Part shown: one piece after another, positions 11,895 to 24,422 of the stretch | How positions within the stretch are numbered: the stretch's first letter is position 1 | Layout of the letters: every line of letters starts with the position of its first letter | From: Pardosa pseudoannulata | Taxonomy: Eukaryota > Arthropoda > Arachnida > Araneae > Lycosidae | Assembly (NCBI GenBank): GCA_032207245.1 | Contig: CM063504.1 | Location: forward strand, 22,639,565-22,703,564 | Direction of reading: 5' to 3' | Length of the DNA: 64,000 nucleotides | Translations under genes and position numbers: made by a program | The notes under the pieces: model-generated | The model's input: only the letters and a program-made list of their open reading frames with translations | Told to the model about the DNA's origin: nothing | Databases searched by the model: none

Positions 11895-12142
11895 TGTTAT
11901 TTAAATCGTTTGATTATTTCAGATTCTTTTACTGTGATTGAATGCTACTAGCCTTGAAAAGACAATAACATTTATTTTCACAACACCAAAGACAAGTTAC
12001 AACGCACATTAAAACAGACAATACTGCATCTCTTAAAACTTCCGAGAGTTCAATGTTTGTTTTTCTTCAGAACGCGCCACACACTCTACGAGTTGAGCGA
12101 TCACCCAGTTGCTCAAAAGCAGACGATAGAATTCACGCGACA
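11895..12142 (-). repeat. 5' LTR of the BEL/Pao element
   Basis: 248 bp, TG...CA, the partner of 7563-7810 and flanked on the outside by the GAAAT duplication at 12143-12147. This LTR would carry the element's promoter; no clear TATA box was identified. Confidence 0.93.
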
Positions 12143-12147
12143 GAAAT

Positions 12148-13259
12148 ATTGGACAAAAATGATGCCAACAATGACAGAATAAGCTTTTAGTATCACCAAT
12201 TCCACAATGTAAATGAATGTCACATAATTAAATGATTTTTTAATTAAGTTTTAATTGCCTTTTTAAATAATTGTAACTTTGGAATTAGTCAAATTGGATT
12301 CTTTGGATTATCCTTTGGTACTTTCAGTATGCTTCTGTATCTAGCAGTTTGTGAGAAAATAATCTCACATTCTTACATACTTATATGCAATCAGATTTTC
12401 TTATAAGTTTAGCTACAATTTCAGCAGACATGAAATTTCTATTATATGAATTAGGCTTTGATTCATTCTATGCATCAAGGGATTCAGTCTCTTAAAGATG
12501 AATCTTCCATCAGTAAAGGACAAAGTGAAATTTAAGAAAACATTCTAACATAAACTTTGTATTATATAATCTTGAATTAATCTATGCCATAAAAGAACAC
12601 ATCGATTGAAGAAAATTATCCAAAGGAAAAGGAGTTATTAAATACGGTAAAAACTATGTACTTTGTTGTCATATCATGAACTAAGAAAAAAGGGAGAAAT
12701 TGATGCAAAAAAATTGGCTGATTTTCTAATTTAAAAATTAATGGTTTTTTTTTAACTTTATATAAATCAAAGAATAAAAGTGTACCATCATTTTAACTTT
12801 TCACCATTTCATTATTTTTCTCCAGTTTTAGGTATACATATAATTTTTTTAATTAGCAAAATTTATTAGGAACAAATTACTTTTAGTATTAAAAAAAATG
12901 TTTCACTCAGTGCAAATTCCTTTAGGGGTTATTTTTAGAGTAATTAAAAATACTAAGTGAGGCAATCCTGTACCTTGATGGCCATGCTTAAGATCTATGT
13001 ATATAACTACTATATTGATATTATGGTGAATAAAAGGAAACATCTACTAATTAAAAGAAGTCTCATCCCCATTTAGTTCGAAATAGCAAGGTTGAATAAT
13101 TGATACAATATTAAACAATTTTGTTACATCTCCTATTTATATCGATATGCAGATATAATAATGTAAATAAATACTTTGAATACATTAAAAGATCAATAGC
13201 TGTATAGGATAAAAAATTTTATAACTTTTATTATTTAAACGTTTGTTTTCTTTTTCCAG
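12148..13259. other. AT-rich DNA upstream of the KNL1 large exon (probably intron)
   Basis: No coding evidence. The right end is a strong splice acceptor: a T-rich tract ending TTTTTCCAG at 13259. This implies that at least one further 5' exon lies upstream, and it was not recognised. Confidence 0.55.
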
Positions 13260-16200
13260 CAAAGACCTACCTATTTCATCATGTACTGAAATTATGAAAA
13301 GAAGAGATGAAAGCACTTCATTTTTAACAAAAAAGCATCCCATTGATACTGATTGCGACCTTCAACCTGACAGGAAAAAAATAAGTACTGAAAATTATCG
13401 TCATCAGAAATCAGAACTTGATTTTGCAAGTGATATATCAGAATTAAAAAATTATTTGTGTAATACATCAAAAAATTTAACCCTATTCAATGAAAGAAAG
13501 TTAAATACAGAATTGACATGTAATCAGAATTCATTTCTAAGTAGGAATCCATTACAGAACCATATCCTAGATAAGTGCATTGGAGATGAAAATAAGTTAA
13601 CTTCAGATAATTATGGTCTTTCAAAATTTGATAAAATAATTCAACAAATAGATATGCCATTTCAATCTCATAATATATTTTGTGATGAGGAAAATAGATC
13701 TTTCATGAAAGATACATTGAAAGAATTTGAATCTAGAGATTCATATTTTAAAATTTCTGAAAAAGAAAAAAGTCTTAATATAACAGAAGTATTGCCAAAT
13801 GGGAGTTTATATCCTGTTTCATTATCTAATGTTCCATTATCTGAAAACAAAGAAAACTTATTTTGTGATGTAAAGAATATTTTGTGTACAAATGCCAGAC
13901 AGGTGATGCCAAAAGATGTAATATCACAGGTTTCTCAAGATGTAAAAAATCTTATGAAACCGCATATATCGAACCAGCTAAGTAAGATAGCCTTATCTGA
14001 AGTAAATCCACAGAATTGTGAAAAAGGTATTCTTGAACAAATATCATCTGAAGATAGATCAGATACAGATAAAACTTGCATATTAAGCCATTCTATGGAT
14101 TTAACTTGTGTGTCAGATATGAATACATCTAATAATTCTGAGTGTTCTGGAGAAATTGTTTGCAAAGATTTTAAGTCCATTGAGAAAGGTATGTTTCATA
14201 GTAACAAGCTAAACAAAACTGTATTTGATAGCTCTCAATACATGGATTTGACTTGTAATCCTCAAAATTTCATGGCTATGCAAGATTCAGTGGATGACAG
14301 CATAAAAGACATTTCAAGTTCTGAACCTGCAAGACTGGCATTTCAACAAAATGAAAATGTAATACATGAAAGTTCTGTTTGCTATCAGTTTAAGGATGAC
14401 AAAACTGTATTCAGCACATCTCAATACATGGATCTGACCTGCTATCCTCATGATACAACCACTATGCAAGAATCACTTGAAAATACTGCAGAAGAGGCTT
14501 TTATACGGGGATCTACAAATTTGAAGCTTCAGCAAAAAGATGATTTAACTGCCAAAAATTCTTTTAGTAATCAGCATAAGGATAATAAAACAATATTTGA
14601 TACATCTGATCATATGGATTTAACTTGCAATCTTCAAAATAAAACAATTATGCAAACTACATTAAATGATAGTGAGAAAAATGTTTCTGAGTCATCACTG
14701 TTAATGTTTAAACAAAATGAAAATGTAACATTGAAAGATTGTGATGAAAGTGAATGTAAAAGTAATAAAACTGTATTTGACTCTTCTCATTATACAGATT
14801 TAAATTCCAGAGATGCAATAAAAGTTTTGCCAGAGGTACCCAGAAATAATTTGGAAAATGCTTCTGAATCATCAAATCTAATTACTGAACAAAATGATAT
14901 TACTAATAAGCACAAAACTGTATTTGATACTTGTGATATGGATTTGACTTGCAATCCCCAAGATTTAAGAAGTATAGAACCAAATTCACTTGCATATAAT
15001 GTAAAAGATGACTCAATTTCAAAACCACTAAAGCACTCATTTTGCCTAAGTAATGAAATTACACTTAGTAATGGTAAAACTCTGCTTGATTCTTCTGAGA
15101 TGGATTTTACTTCTCTCCAAGATTCAAGAACTAAGTCAAGAGAGCCCTTGGATAATATGAAAGATGTTCCTGCTCAGTCATCCAGATGTATAACTGAAGA
15201 GGATAATCAAGTTTCTCTGTCAAAAAAGCCAAAGAAAGATGTTAACGATATAAGAAATACTGATAAAAATGAAACAAATATTGCAGATGTTTTATATTGC
15301 AACCAAACACAAATACCATGTGTTGAAAAAAACTTTTCTGAAGACAATACTTGTTCATTTGCTTCCAGATTAAAATCAACTTCTTTTCCATCAGGAGAAC
15401 ATTTAATTGCTAATAATGATCCTGATAAAGAAAACAGAATGGTATTCAATAATTCCAGTATACCCAATCAAATACAAAATAGGAAAAAAATAGTATTGAA
15501 TGAGTTAGTTGATGATCAGGAAATGAAAAGCAAATCTGATTTATTTAATTGTATGGGTGTTACAGGCAATGTAAAAGGTTTGAGAGATAACCTTGCAGAG
15601 TCTCATAAAAATATATTTAATCTAGCATCTGGATCAGATTCTGTTGAATCTTCAAAGGAGTATGTGGAACAAAATGAAAATATAACATTACAAAATTGTG
15701 CCTTGGAAATTGCAAGTTCCAGTATGTGCACTAAGAATAAATATAAAGACTCTGAAATGGCCTTTGTATCAGCTGATATATTGAAAAACCAAACTGACAT
15801 TGAAATTTTGAACACTTCTCTTAAAAATCAAAGTATGCAGAAATTAAAAGATTTTGAAATAATAACTGAAAACACTTCTAGTTCAGTTAAAAATAAGAAT
15901 CTTGACAGAGTTGAACCATATTTGCCAAAAGATAGTATTGCGAAAACAACACATTCATTCCCCAGTTTTCATAATCCACAAAAATTAGGAAACTATATGT
16001 TTGCAAAAACAGATGTAAGAAAAAACCAGGCCTCTGAAAAAGTTGATGCTTTCAAAGATGAAAAGCTTGACATTTATAATCCAAATTTAATTCTATGTAC
16101 ACAAGGAAATAACAATGAATTTGAAAAAAGGACTAGTGAAACAGTTATTTCTAAAAGAAAGTTATTTAAAAGCCAGACTGATACAGAAGTTGAATTTGCA

Positions 16201-18795
16201 GTTCTTTCTGAAGAAAATTCAAAGAAACAAAAAGAAAATGTTGACAGAGAAAATACTACAGAATCCCAGTTTATCAACAAAGTTGAAAAGAAAGAAGATC
16301 ATAAGTTTAATTCTGATAAAATGGATACTTCTGTTTCAGTGAAAATTCCCAATAAGATATTCATGGATGAAGCAAAAGAAGATAATTTTCTATACTGCAA
16401 AGGAAACATGGCAAATGATGTCCAATTGGAACAAGATAAGCATAAACATTCTTCAGATCCTGATATCTTGTATGCTATTAAACAGATAAAATGTATTAAC
16501 CAACCTGTACTGACTGAGCAAAATATAGTTAAGTTTCCTGAAGTATTTTTATCAGTGAAAAAAAAGTTCATTCCACCCAAGCCTTCATTCTCCTGCTCCA
16601 GTATTCAGTTTTCAAAAGCAATTAGAGAATGTACTAGAAGATCAACAAATATTGCTGGGGAAGAACTGAGCTTCACTTCAGATTACAAACATAATATATT
16701 GTCTAAACATAATTATATAATTATGAACAAGGATCAAAATTTGCCTAGAATTTCTGAAAAACCTTGTGATTCAGAACCTTTAACACAATGTGATGTCCCT
16801 TCAACATCTCAAGTCATCAGATCCGCAACTAAAATCATACAAAGAAAAACATCTATTACTTGTGCAATGTCTCCAAAACAAATTCAAAATGAAGAGATTA
16901 TTCCCCAAATAGTTAAGGAATCGTCTAATTTTAACCAAACATTAGGTAATTTAGATTCTTTGAAAAGAAGTTTGAATTTTGATAATGAAGTTACAACCAC
17001 TTTACCGAAAATCATAGTTTCATCTTGTACTGAAGAACTATCTAACTTTGCAAAGAATAGCGGCATGTTTTCTGATAATTCTGAACTTTTGCTAGAAGAC
17101 TGTTCAATTAATTTGGTACCAAATGATGATTCCTTTGACAGTAAAATTTTAAAACAGAGTTCTAAACTTTCTGCAAGTAAATCAAGTGTTCCCTATGAAA
17201 TTTTACTAAAAGAGAAGAAATCTATAGAAAATAATGAAATGTTTTTACAAATTTCTCAAAACAAGATTGAAAAAGATAATCTGGAAAGAGATAATGTTTT
17301 TCTAAATAATGCAGATGTTGAAAAGAAATCTAACAACTTTCATGGTCTTCAGGAAAGTGGGAAGGGTATTGTTTTGGACAATTCATTTTTAAAAAAATCT
17401 TTTGATTCTGAAATGCTTGAAAACCAAAAGAGAAAAGCTAATGCAGCAGAAGAATCCCTTGAAATTAAACAGCATAAAAACATTAAGCCTTTAAGCATAT
17501 CAAACTTTAAAACTAATTGTGATTCTGTGTATTCATTACATGAAAATCAATCACAAGAGTCTCAAAATAATATAAGAGAGAGTCTTAAAGCTACATCGAA
17601 AGATAAACCAGAGAAAGGACATAATTCTTCTGACATGATGCATTCACAATGCTTTATAGAATCCAATGCAGTTATGGAAATTCCCAAAGGAAGAAAAGAG
17701 TTATCGGAGATGGAACTAGACAGTCATAATACTTCTGGTTTACCCTCAAGTACACTAAAAATAAAATGTAATAATGAAAATGTGCCATTTAAAGAATGTA
17801 ATTTGCAGGGATTAAAACAAAATTATATGACTACCACCAGTATGGAAGTTCATGATAATCTTGATGTATGTACAGTAAATGAAACAAATGTAGAAAATCA
17901 ACTTATTTTGGATAAATCAAATCAAGTGGAAAACATATATCATGATTCATTTGTTGAAAAAGAAAATAACTGCATTGTGAAACAAAACATTATAACAGAG
18001 GTTTCAATCGTTGAAAAACATTTAATTGCAGATAAACTTGAAAATAGGGTCTATGTTGCAACTCCATCCGAACTATTTATAGTGAAAAATAATGAGGAAA
18101 ATTGTGATGTATTTGTTACTGCAAAGCAAAATCCATATTTACTGCAAGGAAATCTAACAGAAGATACTAAACTGAGTGTTTCCAATCTGAATGAGCAATC
18201 TGATAATAATGAGAAGTTAAAAAATAATGGAAATAACAGTCATATAAACAAATCTGTTGTTCAAGAATCTTTTGAATTATTAAGAGATGAAAATATTAAT
18301 GATCATCACCCCACTAGAGAGATGTCCTCTGGACACAGTACTAGGGAAAGTCAAATTATAAAAGAAGCAACAAATAATATACTAAACAAAAGTATTAAGG
18401 GCAGTAGTAGTACTGATGAATTACCAAATACTTCAATGTTATCTAAAACAAAAATTGCTGATAATCAATATGAACAAAACAATGCTCATAAGCAAGACAA
18501 TTTTGCTGTGAACATGGAAATAACTGTAAATGACAAGTCAAATAATCAAGATACAAGCAATAAAAGTCAGAATTTTTCTTTAAATTTAACAGAAGGTAAT
18601 GAAAACTCTCTTATGCTTGTAAATGAAGAAAACTTGGGTACTGCGAAAAAATGTGACTCTAAAGTAACTAAACATCCCAAAAATCCTGTATCAACTAAAA
18701 AAATTGGGCATAAAAGAAAAGATGCATCAACCAGTCATAATAGTGAATCCCAGTTGGAAAAGAAATATCCTTCTTATGATCAGACAGAAATACAG
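13260..18795 (+). CDS. KNL1: KNL1 giant exon with seven MELT-like repeats
   Basis: 5536 bp. The exon starts one base into a split codon after a strong acceptor and ends in phase 0 at ATACAG|GTAAGA. The ATG at 13243 lies in the acceptor tract and is not a real start; 13294 is the first in-exon ATG but the acceptor suggests an internal exon. The acidic, Asn/Ser/Lys-rich, largely disordered protein carries MELT-like cores at exon residues 279, 328, 390, 452, 512, 560 and 614. Five read MDLTC; the fifth is degenerate (TDLNS) and the seventh is MDFTS. Most are preceded by KTVFDSS or a close variant, the TxF-type element that precedes MELT in animals. Unit spacing is 48-62 residues. The remaining ~1,200 residues show no repeat I could define; a basic stretch near the end (KKIGHKRKD) could be a nuclear localisation signal. 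Antisense ORFs inside it are shadows. Confidence 0.88.
14056..15123 (+). repeat. KNL1: KNL1 MELT-like repeat array (coding)
   Basis: Seven tandem units inside the giant exon, with core methionine (or replaced) codons at 14095, 14242, 14428, 14614, 14794, 14938 and 15100. The shared pattern is K-T-x-F-D-[ST]-S-x-x-M-D-L-T-C. In known KNL1 proteins the threonine of the core is phosphorylated by Mps1 to bind Bub3. Unit 5 has lost both the methionine and the threonine, so it is predicted to be inactive; this is inference. Confidence 0.85.
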
Positions 18796-19518
18796 GTAAG
18801 ACATTGTTGCAATATTTTAATTTTGCTACTTGTTTAGTACATTACATTGTTATGAATTTAAATTTTATTTAATTCTTCAAAATAAATGTTCAGGATTTTG
18901 AGATCAAGACTTCTTTAATAAAATTTATTTTTCTAACATTACCAGAATGGCTTGAATGTTAGGTATTAGAACTAGAGCTAGTAGGTGCAATTCTATTTTT
19001 AGTTTTGTGTATGATTTAGAGCTATTAAAAAAATATTTTATTAATTAGAATATCCGGCTAAAATCAGCAAACATTGAACCCTACTATTTTTAACGCTAAA
19101 ATTTAAGACTGCAAATTCTCAGTTATCCAGAAAATTTTCAATTATGAGGTGTCCAAATCTACAGATACAGATGATTTCAGAATATTTTATATTTTGATAT
19201 TTAGAAATACTGGTATCTAGGATATGTAAGCCTAAATCCCACTATTGGCATATGTGTTTATAATTGTTTAGGACAATTTTAAGTACTGTCCTGTTTCTAA
19301 TTAAATGTCAGGAAAAGATATTGACCATGACTTTCAACAAATCATACAGAATCTAGGGATTAAGATAAGTTATTGATCATTCTGTTTTATCCATCCCTCA
19401 TTTTAAAATGTTAAAAAATTTTACTGTGTTCCAACTTAAAAAAAATCAGTATTTTTTACCACATATTTGAATTTTTACAAGTGGAATGCTCTGTGACATT
19501 GCTAGATTTATTTTTATT

Positions 19519-19557
<39 letters not shown>

Positions 19558-19764
19558 TTATTTTTTTTAGGGGAATATTATTTTTTATAAAAGCAGTTAC
19601 ATATTTCAAAAGTTTTTGTGTATTTATTGTTTTAAATTTCTGAATTTTTAAAATATTAGATATGAACTTTTTTTTATCAATTTGCATAAACACTGTTTAA
19701 TAAAATGTTTAGTTTTTTCCTTTTATATAAAAGCTGCCTGCTTTGTTCACACATTTAAATCTAT

Positions 19765-20328
19765 ATACATATGTAATAACTATTTCCTCTTGTCATAATA
19801 ATTATGTAGCTCCTATTATTTTTACTTGCCCAGGCTACTGGGCAAGGAGAAAAGTTGATCAGGTAGCAGTAATAATGATGCAATCGGGCCACATTGAAGA
19901 CAACGGCACAAGTTTAATTAAAACTTTATTTTAGAACTATAAAACCGACATTTTTACTACTTAATGACAGAGAAAAAAAAAAGACACAAGAATCACTCTG
20001 CTTGAACAGAGGTACACCCAACAGCGAAGACAGAAAGAATTTTCCCAAGGTAGAAGAAACTTACTCAGCAAATTAAGTGTTAAGATCAGGAAAAAATGCA
20101 GAGCCATTTGCTAGCGACAGCTGGAAAATGTGTTGAATAGACAGAAAATTTACATCTATAGGATAGAAAGTTTTGGGAATTGTATCAAAAGAATTTTTAT
20201 GTTGAGAACGCTCCTTTCTTTAAGACCTTTAGAGGCTGGAAAAAAGATTTTAAGGAAATTAGAAAGGGAAAGAGAAGGTTTTTAAGGAATTATTAAAATT
20301 AAATAATTTTGATGTATTACATATATAC
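19765..20328 (+). mobile_element. dispersed ~560-bp element, copy 1 (inverted partner at 27984-28550)
   Basis: It matches the reverse complement of 27984-28550 along nearly its whole length by eye. Shared landmarks include AATAATTATGTAG near the left end, a CACTCTGCTTGAACAGA block near 20000, and TTAAATAATTTTGAT near the right end. The ends read ATATGTAATA and TATTACATAT, a short terminal inverted repeat, so a non-autonomous DNA transposon is likely. No coding capacity. A solo LTR was considered, but homology extends past any TG...CA boundary. Confidence 0.6.
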
Positions 20329-21503
20329 AGAACTAAAATTTATGGAGGGGTTACCCATCTCTCCTTCCTGTATCTCTGGAAATGTTTATATAACCCAAAG
20401 TAACAATAATTCATCTTTTGTCATGTAAGCCAAATGTTTACTTAAAATACATTACTATAAAAATCAATTACTATAAAGGTGGTATGATAGTTTAATATCT
20501 CTGAATGTAGCCATAAATATAAATTTTATTACATGAAAATTTTGTACCCTCAACTAATATTGTATGTAAACTAAAATTTCAAGATCAAAAACTTTTTTTT
20601 TCTGTTATTAACTTCTCTGATTTTTAATAATTTGTTACTTTGAAAATTATTTACTGATGATAAGTACCTTTTTAATTTCAAATTCATTAATTTTTTTCTT
20701 GTCATTTTTAAAAACATTATTTTAATTATTAGTTATTAGTTTTTTATTTATTACTGTTATTCTTTAGTTTTACTTGTCTAGTCTTTGTTTTAAAATTTTG
20801 ACTGGGACTTAAAATAGTTTATATATTTTTTATAGGCTACAAGTAAGAAAGCTTGTTCTTCAAGGTTGGGTATGTAGCAGCATTCACTTATAATTTGTTA
20901 ATCACTAAATGTGCATAAGATTTAATTAATTTATTTTTTAAATATTTAAATATATCTATCATAGTTTTGGACTGTTTGTGTCATTATATTAATACTATTC
21001 ATCAGGGCTAGTTGATTTACATCACCTTGATATAAATCAGAGGTTCCCAACTTTTACTGGATCACTACCCCCTTTTTCAAGGAAAAAAACCCCTCTTTTA
21101 TGATAGTTTAATTATACCAGATATTGAAATATTGTTGCATATTGTCTATATCTATTTTAAATACTTATCTATTAAGAATGACAAAGTAGCAATTAATTAA
21201 AATTGGCTTGAAATCTAGTGAAAATTTGCTTGGTAAAAACTTAATCATAAAATTATAGTAATAAATTTTTTAAAAAATAATGAAATGGTTAAGGCTGTTG
21301 GAGCTTTAATAATTTGTTAATATTGAATTCCGATTTTATTTACATCATTTGTAAATCTCCGTGTTAAGTAATGTTCCTTTTCTTAAACAGCCAACTAGTT
21401 ACTACATTAAGCTCATGTTGACAAAATACAATTAAAGATTCTGTTCTCTCACCAAGGGGTGACCAAACACCAGCTTGTGGTGGAATGTACAAAATTTGTA
21501 TTA

Positions 21504-21672
<169 letters not shown>

Positions 21673-21988
21673 CATTTATTATGGTAAATGTGGCATTGAT
21701 TGATTTATTATTTTAATTAATATATATTACAGATTTTTTTTCTGGCTGTCTACCTTGACTACCTAAGTATTCCCCATTTGTTTCGGAACATGCTAGTATC
21801 CCCATTGAAGGCTTCAATGCCCACTAGGGGGAATACTGCTATTATTTTGAGAACTTTTGATACAAAACATGATTTAAATCTCTGGATTTACAAAATCATC
21901 AATTTAAACCAAAAAATACTTTTTTATACATTTAAAAAAAAAAAAATTTTTTTTTTAATTATTTGGTCTTTTTTTATTGCATAAATAG

Positions 21989-22073
21989 AGAACTTCACCA
22001 GCAGCATTAGAAAGGACTGTAACTCATACCTTAGAATTTGTTAAGGAATATAATAAAGTTCTAATATTTCATA
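21989..22073 (+). CDS. KNL1: KNL1 exon (85 bp)
   Basis: The acceptor is TAAATAG and the exon enters in phase 0, matching the end of the giant exon. It encodes a helix-friendly segment (LERTVTHTLEFVKEYNKVL) and ends CATA|GTAATG in phase 1. That is exactly the phase needed by the 22-bp exon at 26492. The weak donor makes the right edge less sure than the others. Confidence 0.6.
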
Positions 22074-22439
22074 GTAATGAAATTCTTGACCAAATCACAC
22101 TTCTTCCAGTATTTTCAAATGGTTTTACATCAAACCTATAATGTTTTCGCTTATATTTGTTTTTGTGTTTATTTAAATAGTAATTCTAAATAGTTTTTAT
22201 GTTTATAACAATGAAAAAAAATGTCAGAAAATTTCAACAAAATCCTGTTTTATGCCATAAGAATATAACTAGTACAATGAAAACTTAATTACAAATTATA
22301 ATTTAATCCTAACTCATATAATTTCATTTGTATTGTTTTTGAACAATTTAAATAGTCAGATTTAATTTAAATCCAAAAACTGATTACCAGCCTTGTTACA
22401 TGTATTTTAAAATTAATTCTATAAATGAAACTATGATAA

Positions 22440-22582
22440 AGCAAAGTTGGTTAATGCCTTTCAGTATTGAAATCCATAGGTTGGAATCTGACTGCTCGGT
22501 AGCTTCTCAGTCAAATTTAAGCAGCAGGTCCTGGTCTAATTAGCACCATGATCCAAAAATATTGACTGTAGTTCTCCAAACT
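22440..22582 (+). repeat. SINE fragment (tRNA-derived family B)
   Basis: It shares the body GCAGCAGGTCCTGGTCTAATTAG and the tail GTTCTCCAAAC with the SINEs at 34108-34265, 54533-54701 and 60651-60828. A decayed B box, GGTTGGAATCT, sits near 22479. Diverged copy. Confidence 0.55.
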
Positions 22583-23570
22583 AAAACACATTTGATAAGA
22601 CAAAATAAATGGCAAAATTATACTAATGTTACTGAAAATCAGTGGTCTAGACAGATTTCTTTCATGAGGGAGAGAGTGGTTAAAATTTTGGTATGTGACA
22701 ACACCCTAGTAATTTTGCCAAATTATACTAGTAAATGCAGAATTTTCCAAGCATTATGAAATTAATTTTAGCAACTTGAAAACTTTGGAATGATTATGAT
22801 TTTAACTGTTGCAAAGGCTAGATGAAGCATCCTCAAAAGCCCGATAAATTGAAAAATTCTTCCTATTAGTTTCTCTTGCAGAGATTATACCTAGGTCATT
22901 TTATACTCAATTTAATGGAAAAACAACTTCAGCTTGCTATTTTTACCATTGACTTGAGTATAAATTCTTGAATTAGGAAAACTTAGGTTATGAAAGGAAA
23001 AGGGGTAAATATGTACTGAGTTTGCACAATTTTCTGCCCCCCCTTTTTTTTAAAGCATATTTTTATGTATTGTTAATTACAGTGACCCTTCTTCACTTAT
23101 GTGATTTTGAAGGGACCAAAGAAATATTTTTTAAAAATAAATCATACAAATGAGAAATTACCTATTTTAATATTTTTTTTAATCTTGTTAACCCTTTAAA
23201 GTTCACTAATTACATTCTTTTGAAAATTACTAAATTAATTTTTTAAATGACTATTATACATGTTTCTTAGCATAAATATGCAAGGAGAAAAATGTTAGCA
23301 TTCTTTGTTTTTGAAAAATTGTTGTTGAGTTAAGAGAATAAAAAATTTAAAATACATAGAAAACAGTGATCAAATTATAAAAAAGAATGTGTTCCAAAAA
23401 TATGCAATGTGTTATGAGATGAAATTAATTGTTAGATAATTAATTGAAGTTAAATGATTAAAGTTATAATAGGGTTTTGTGCCATATCAATATAAAATGT
23501 TAAATTGGGCAAGAGCAAAAATACAAAGAATTTGAAGCTATAAAAATACAATACGCTATTATTAAAAATA
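22583..23570. other. KNL1 intron sequence, nothing recognised
   Basis: AT-rich intronic DNA with no repeat or coding signal that I could support. Confidence 0.5.
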
Positions 23571-24422
23571 CTAGCATATAGCCCGTCATATGACGGGATC
23601 AATAAAATTTTCAATATCCAGAATTGTAAAGTACCCTTTAAGGCAGGTAAAAAAAATGGTTTGTTTGGCTGAGAATTATTTTACAACAAAATATTACCTT
23701 GAGAAAATTATTTACGTAATATCTAAGTTTAGTGATAAAACGTATGGAAATAATGCAGAAGATATTTAAATAATCTAAAATAAATGATTAAATGAGATGA
23801 TTAAAGGAATGATGTCATAATGCAAGGAACTTTTTTTATCTTTACCTATTTATTATGTGATAAATCGATACATTTAATCACCTGCTCTTAAAATGGAGCT
23901 TGATATAATAATGGTAATACGTGAATTTTAATAAAAAAAATCATAAAAATTTGAAAAATTGCAAAAATTTAAAAGTAATAAAAACAACTTTAGGAATAAG
24001 AATTCAAAAGAAAAAGCAGAAATTATTAATTAGACATTTAGAAAAATTCGGTTACGTCGGGGGCAGAACCATTAATCTGAGAAGTACGACGATCAAATGG
24101 GCAGACACTCTACTCCATGTGCCAACTTACACGTGGTGAAGGAAATGGTTAGAATATATAAAGGTCAAGTAAAAACAGTCCAGAAATTTAAATATTGCAC
24201 TCCGCCCTTGCCATCCTGTAATAATGAATTTAGTATAGAATAAGGCTTGAAATAATAACATTAAATGCTCGAAAAGTAGGGGATGAGGTGGATTTCGAAC
24301 TCGCTTTAAATTTCACTAATCCTAATTCATAAAAAATCCAATATGGATGCCTGTATGTATTCCAGGTACAACTGCTTCATAAATTCGCGGACAGACAACT
24401 TAGGCTATTATTATATAGAGAA
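23571..24422 (-). mobile_element. non-autonomous Helitron (both termini readable)
   Basis: Read on the minus strand, the element ends with the perfect palindrome CCCGTCATATGACGGG, 7-8 bases before CTAG, and the next host base is T. That is the standard Helitron 3' terminus. The 5' end reads TTCTCTATATAATAATAG after a host A, close to the TC...TATAATA starts common in Helitrons. There is no terminal inverted repeat and no target duplication, as expected for rolling-circle elements. 852 bp, no Rep/helicase frame, so non-autonomous. A relative lies at 25420-26125 in the same orientation. Confidence 0.75.

Larger units (their letters stand above)
7563..12142 (-). mobile_element. BEL/Pao LTR retrotransposon, internally deleted
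   Basis: A complete element by its ends. Two 248-bp LTRs (7563-7810 and 11895-12142) start TG and end CA, and 5-bp target duplications GAAAT flank it at 7558-7562 and 12143-12147. It lies on the minus strand, so the right LTR is the 5' one. The gag-protease-RT frame is at 8668-11751 and the integrase tail/DUF5641 region at 7865-8623. At 4.58 kb it is short for an autonomous BEL/Pao element. The part after reverse transcriptase, RNase H and most of integrase are missing. The LTRs differ at five sites, all transitions (about 98% identical), suggesting a fairly recent insertion. It cannot be autonomous as it stands. Confidence 0.93.

Noticed and set aside
13243..13259. ATG at 13243 as the KNL1 start
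   Set aside because: It lies within the polypyrimidine/acceptor tract of the exon.
13668..17066. Several minus-strand ORFs of 60-93 codons
   Set aside because: Shadows of the KNL1 giant exon.
20836..20864. Possible KNL1 mini-exon
   Set aside because: Its length leaves a phase incompatible with the next exons, and the donor GTTGGG is weak.
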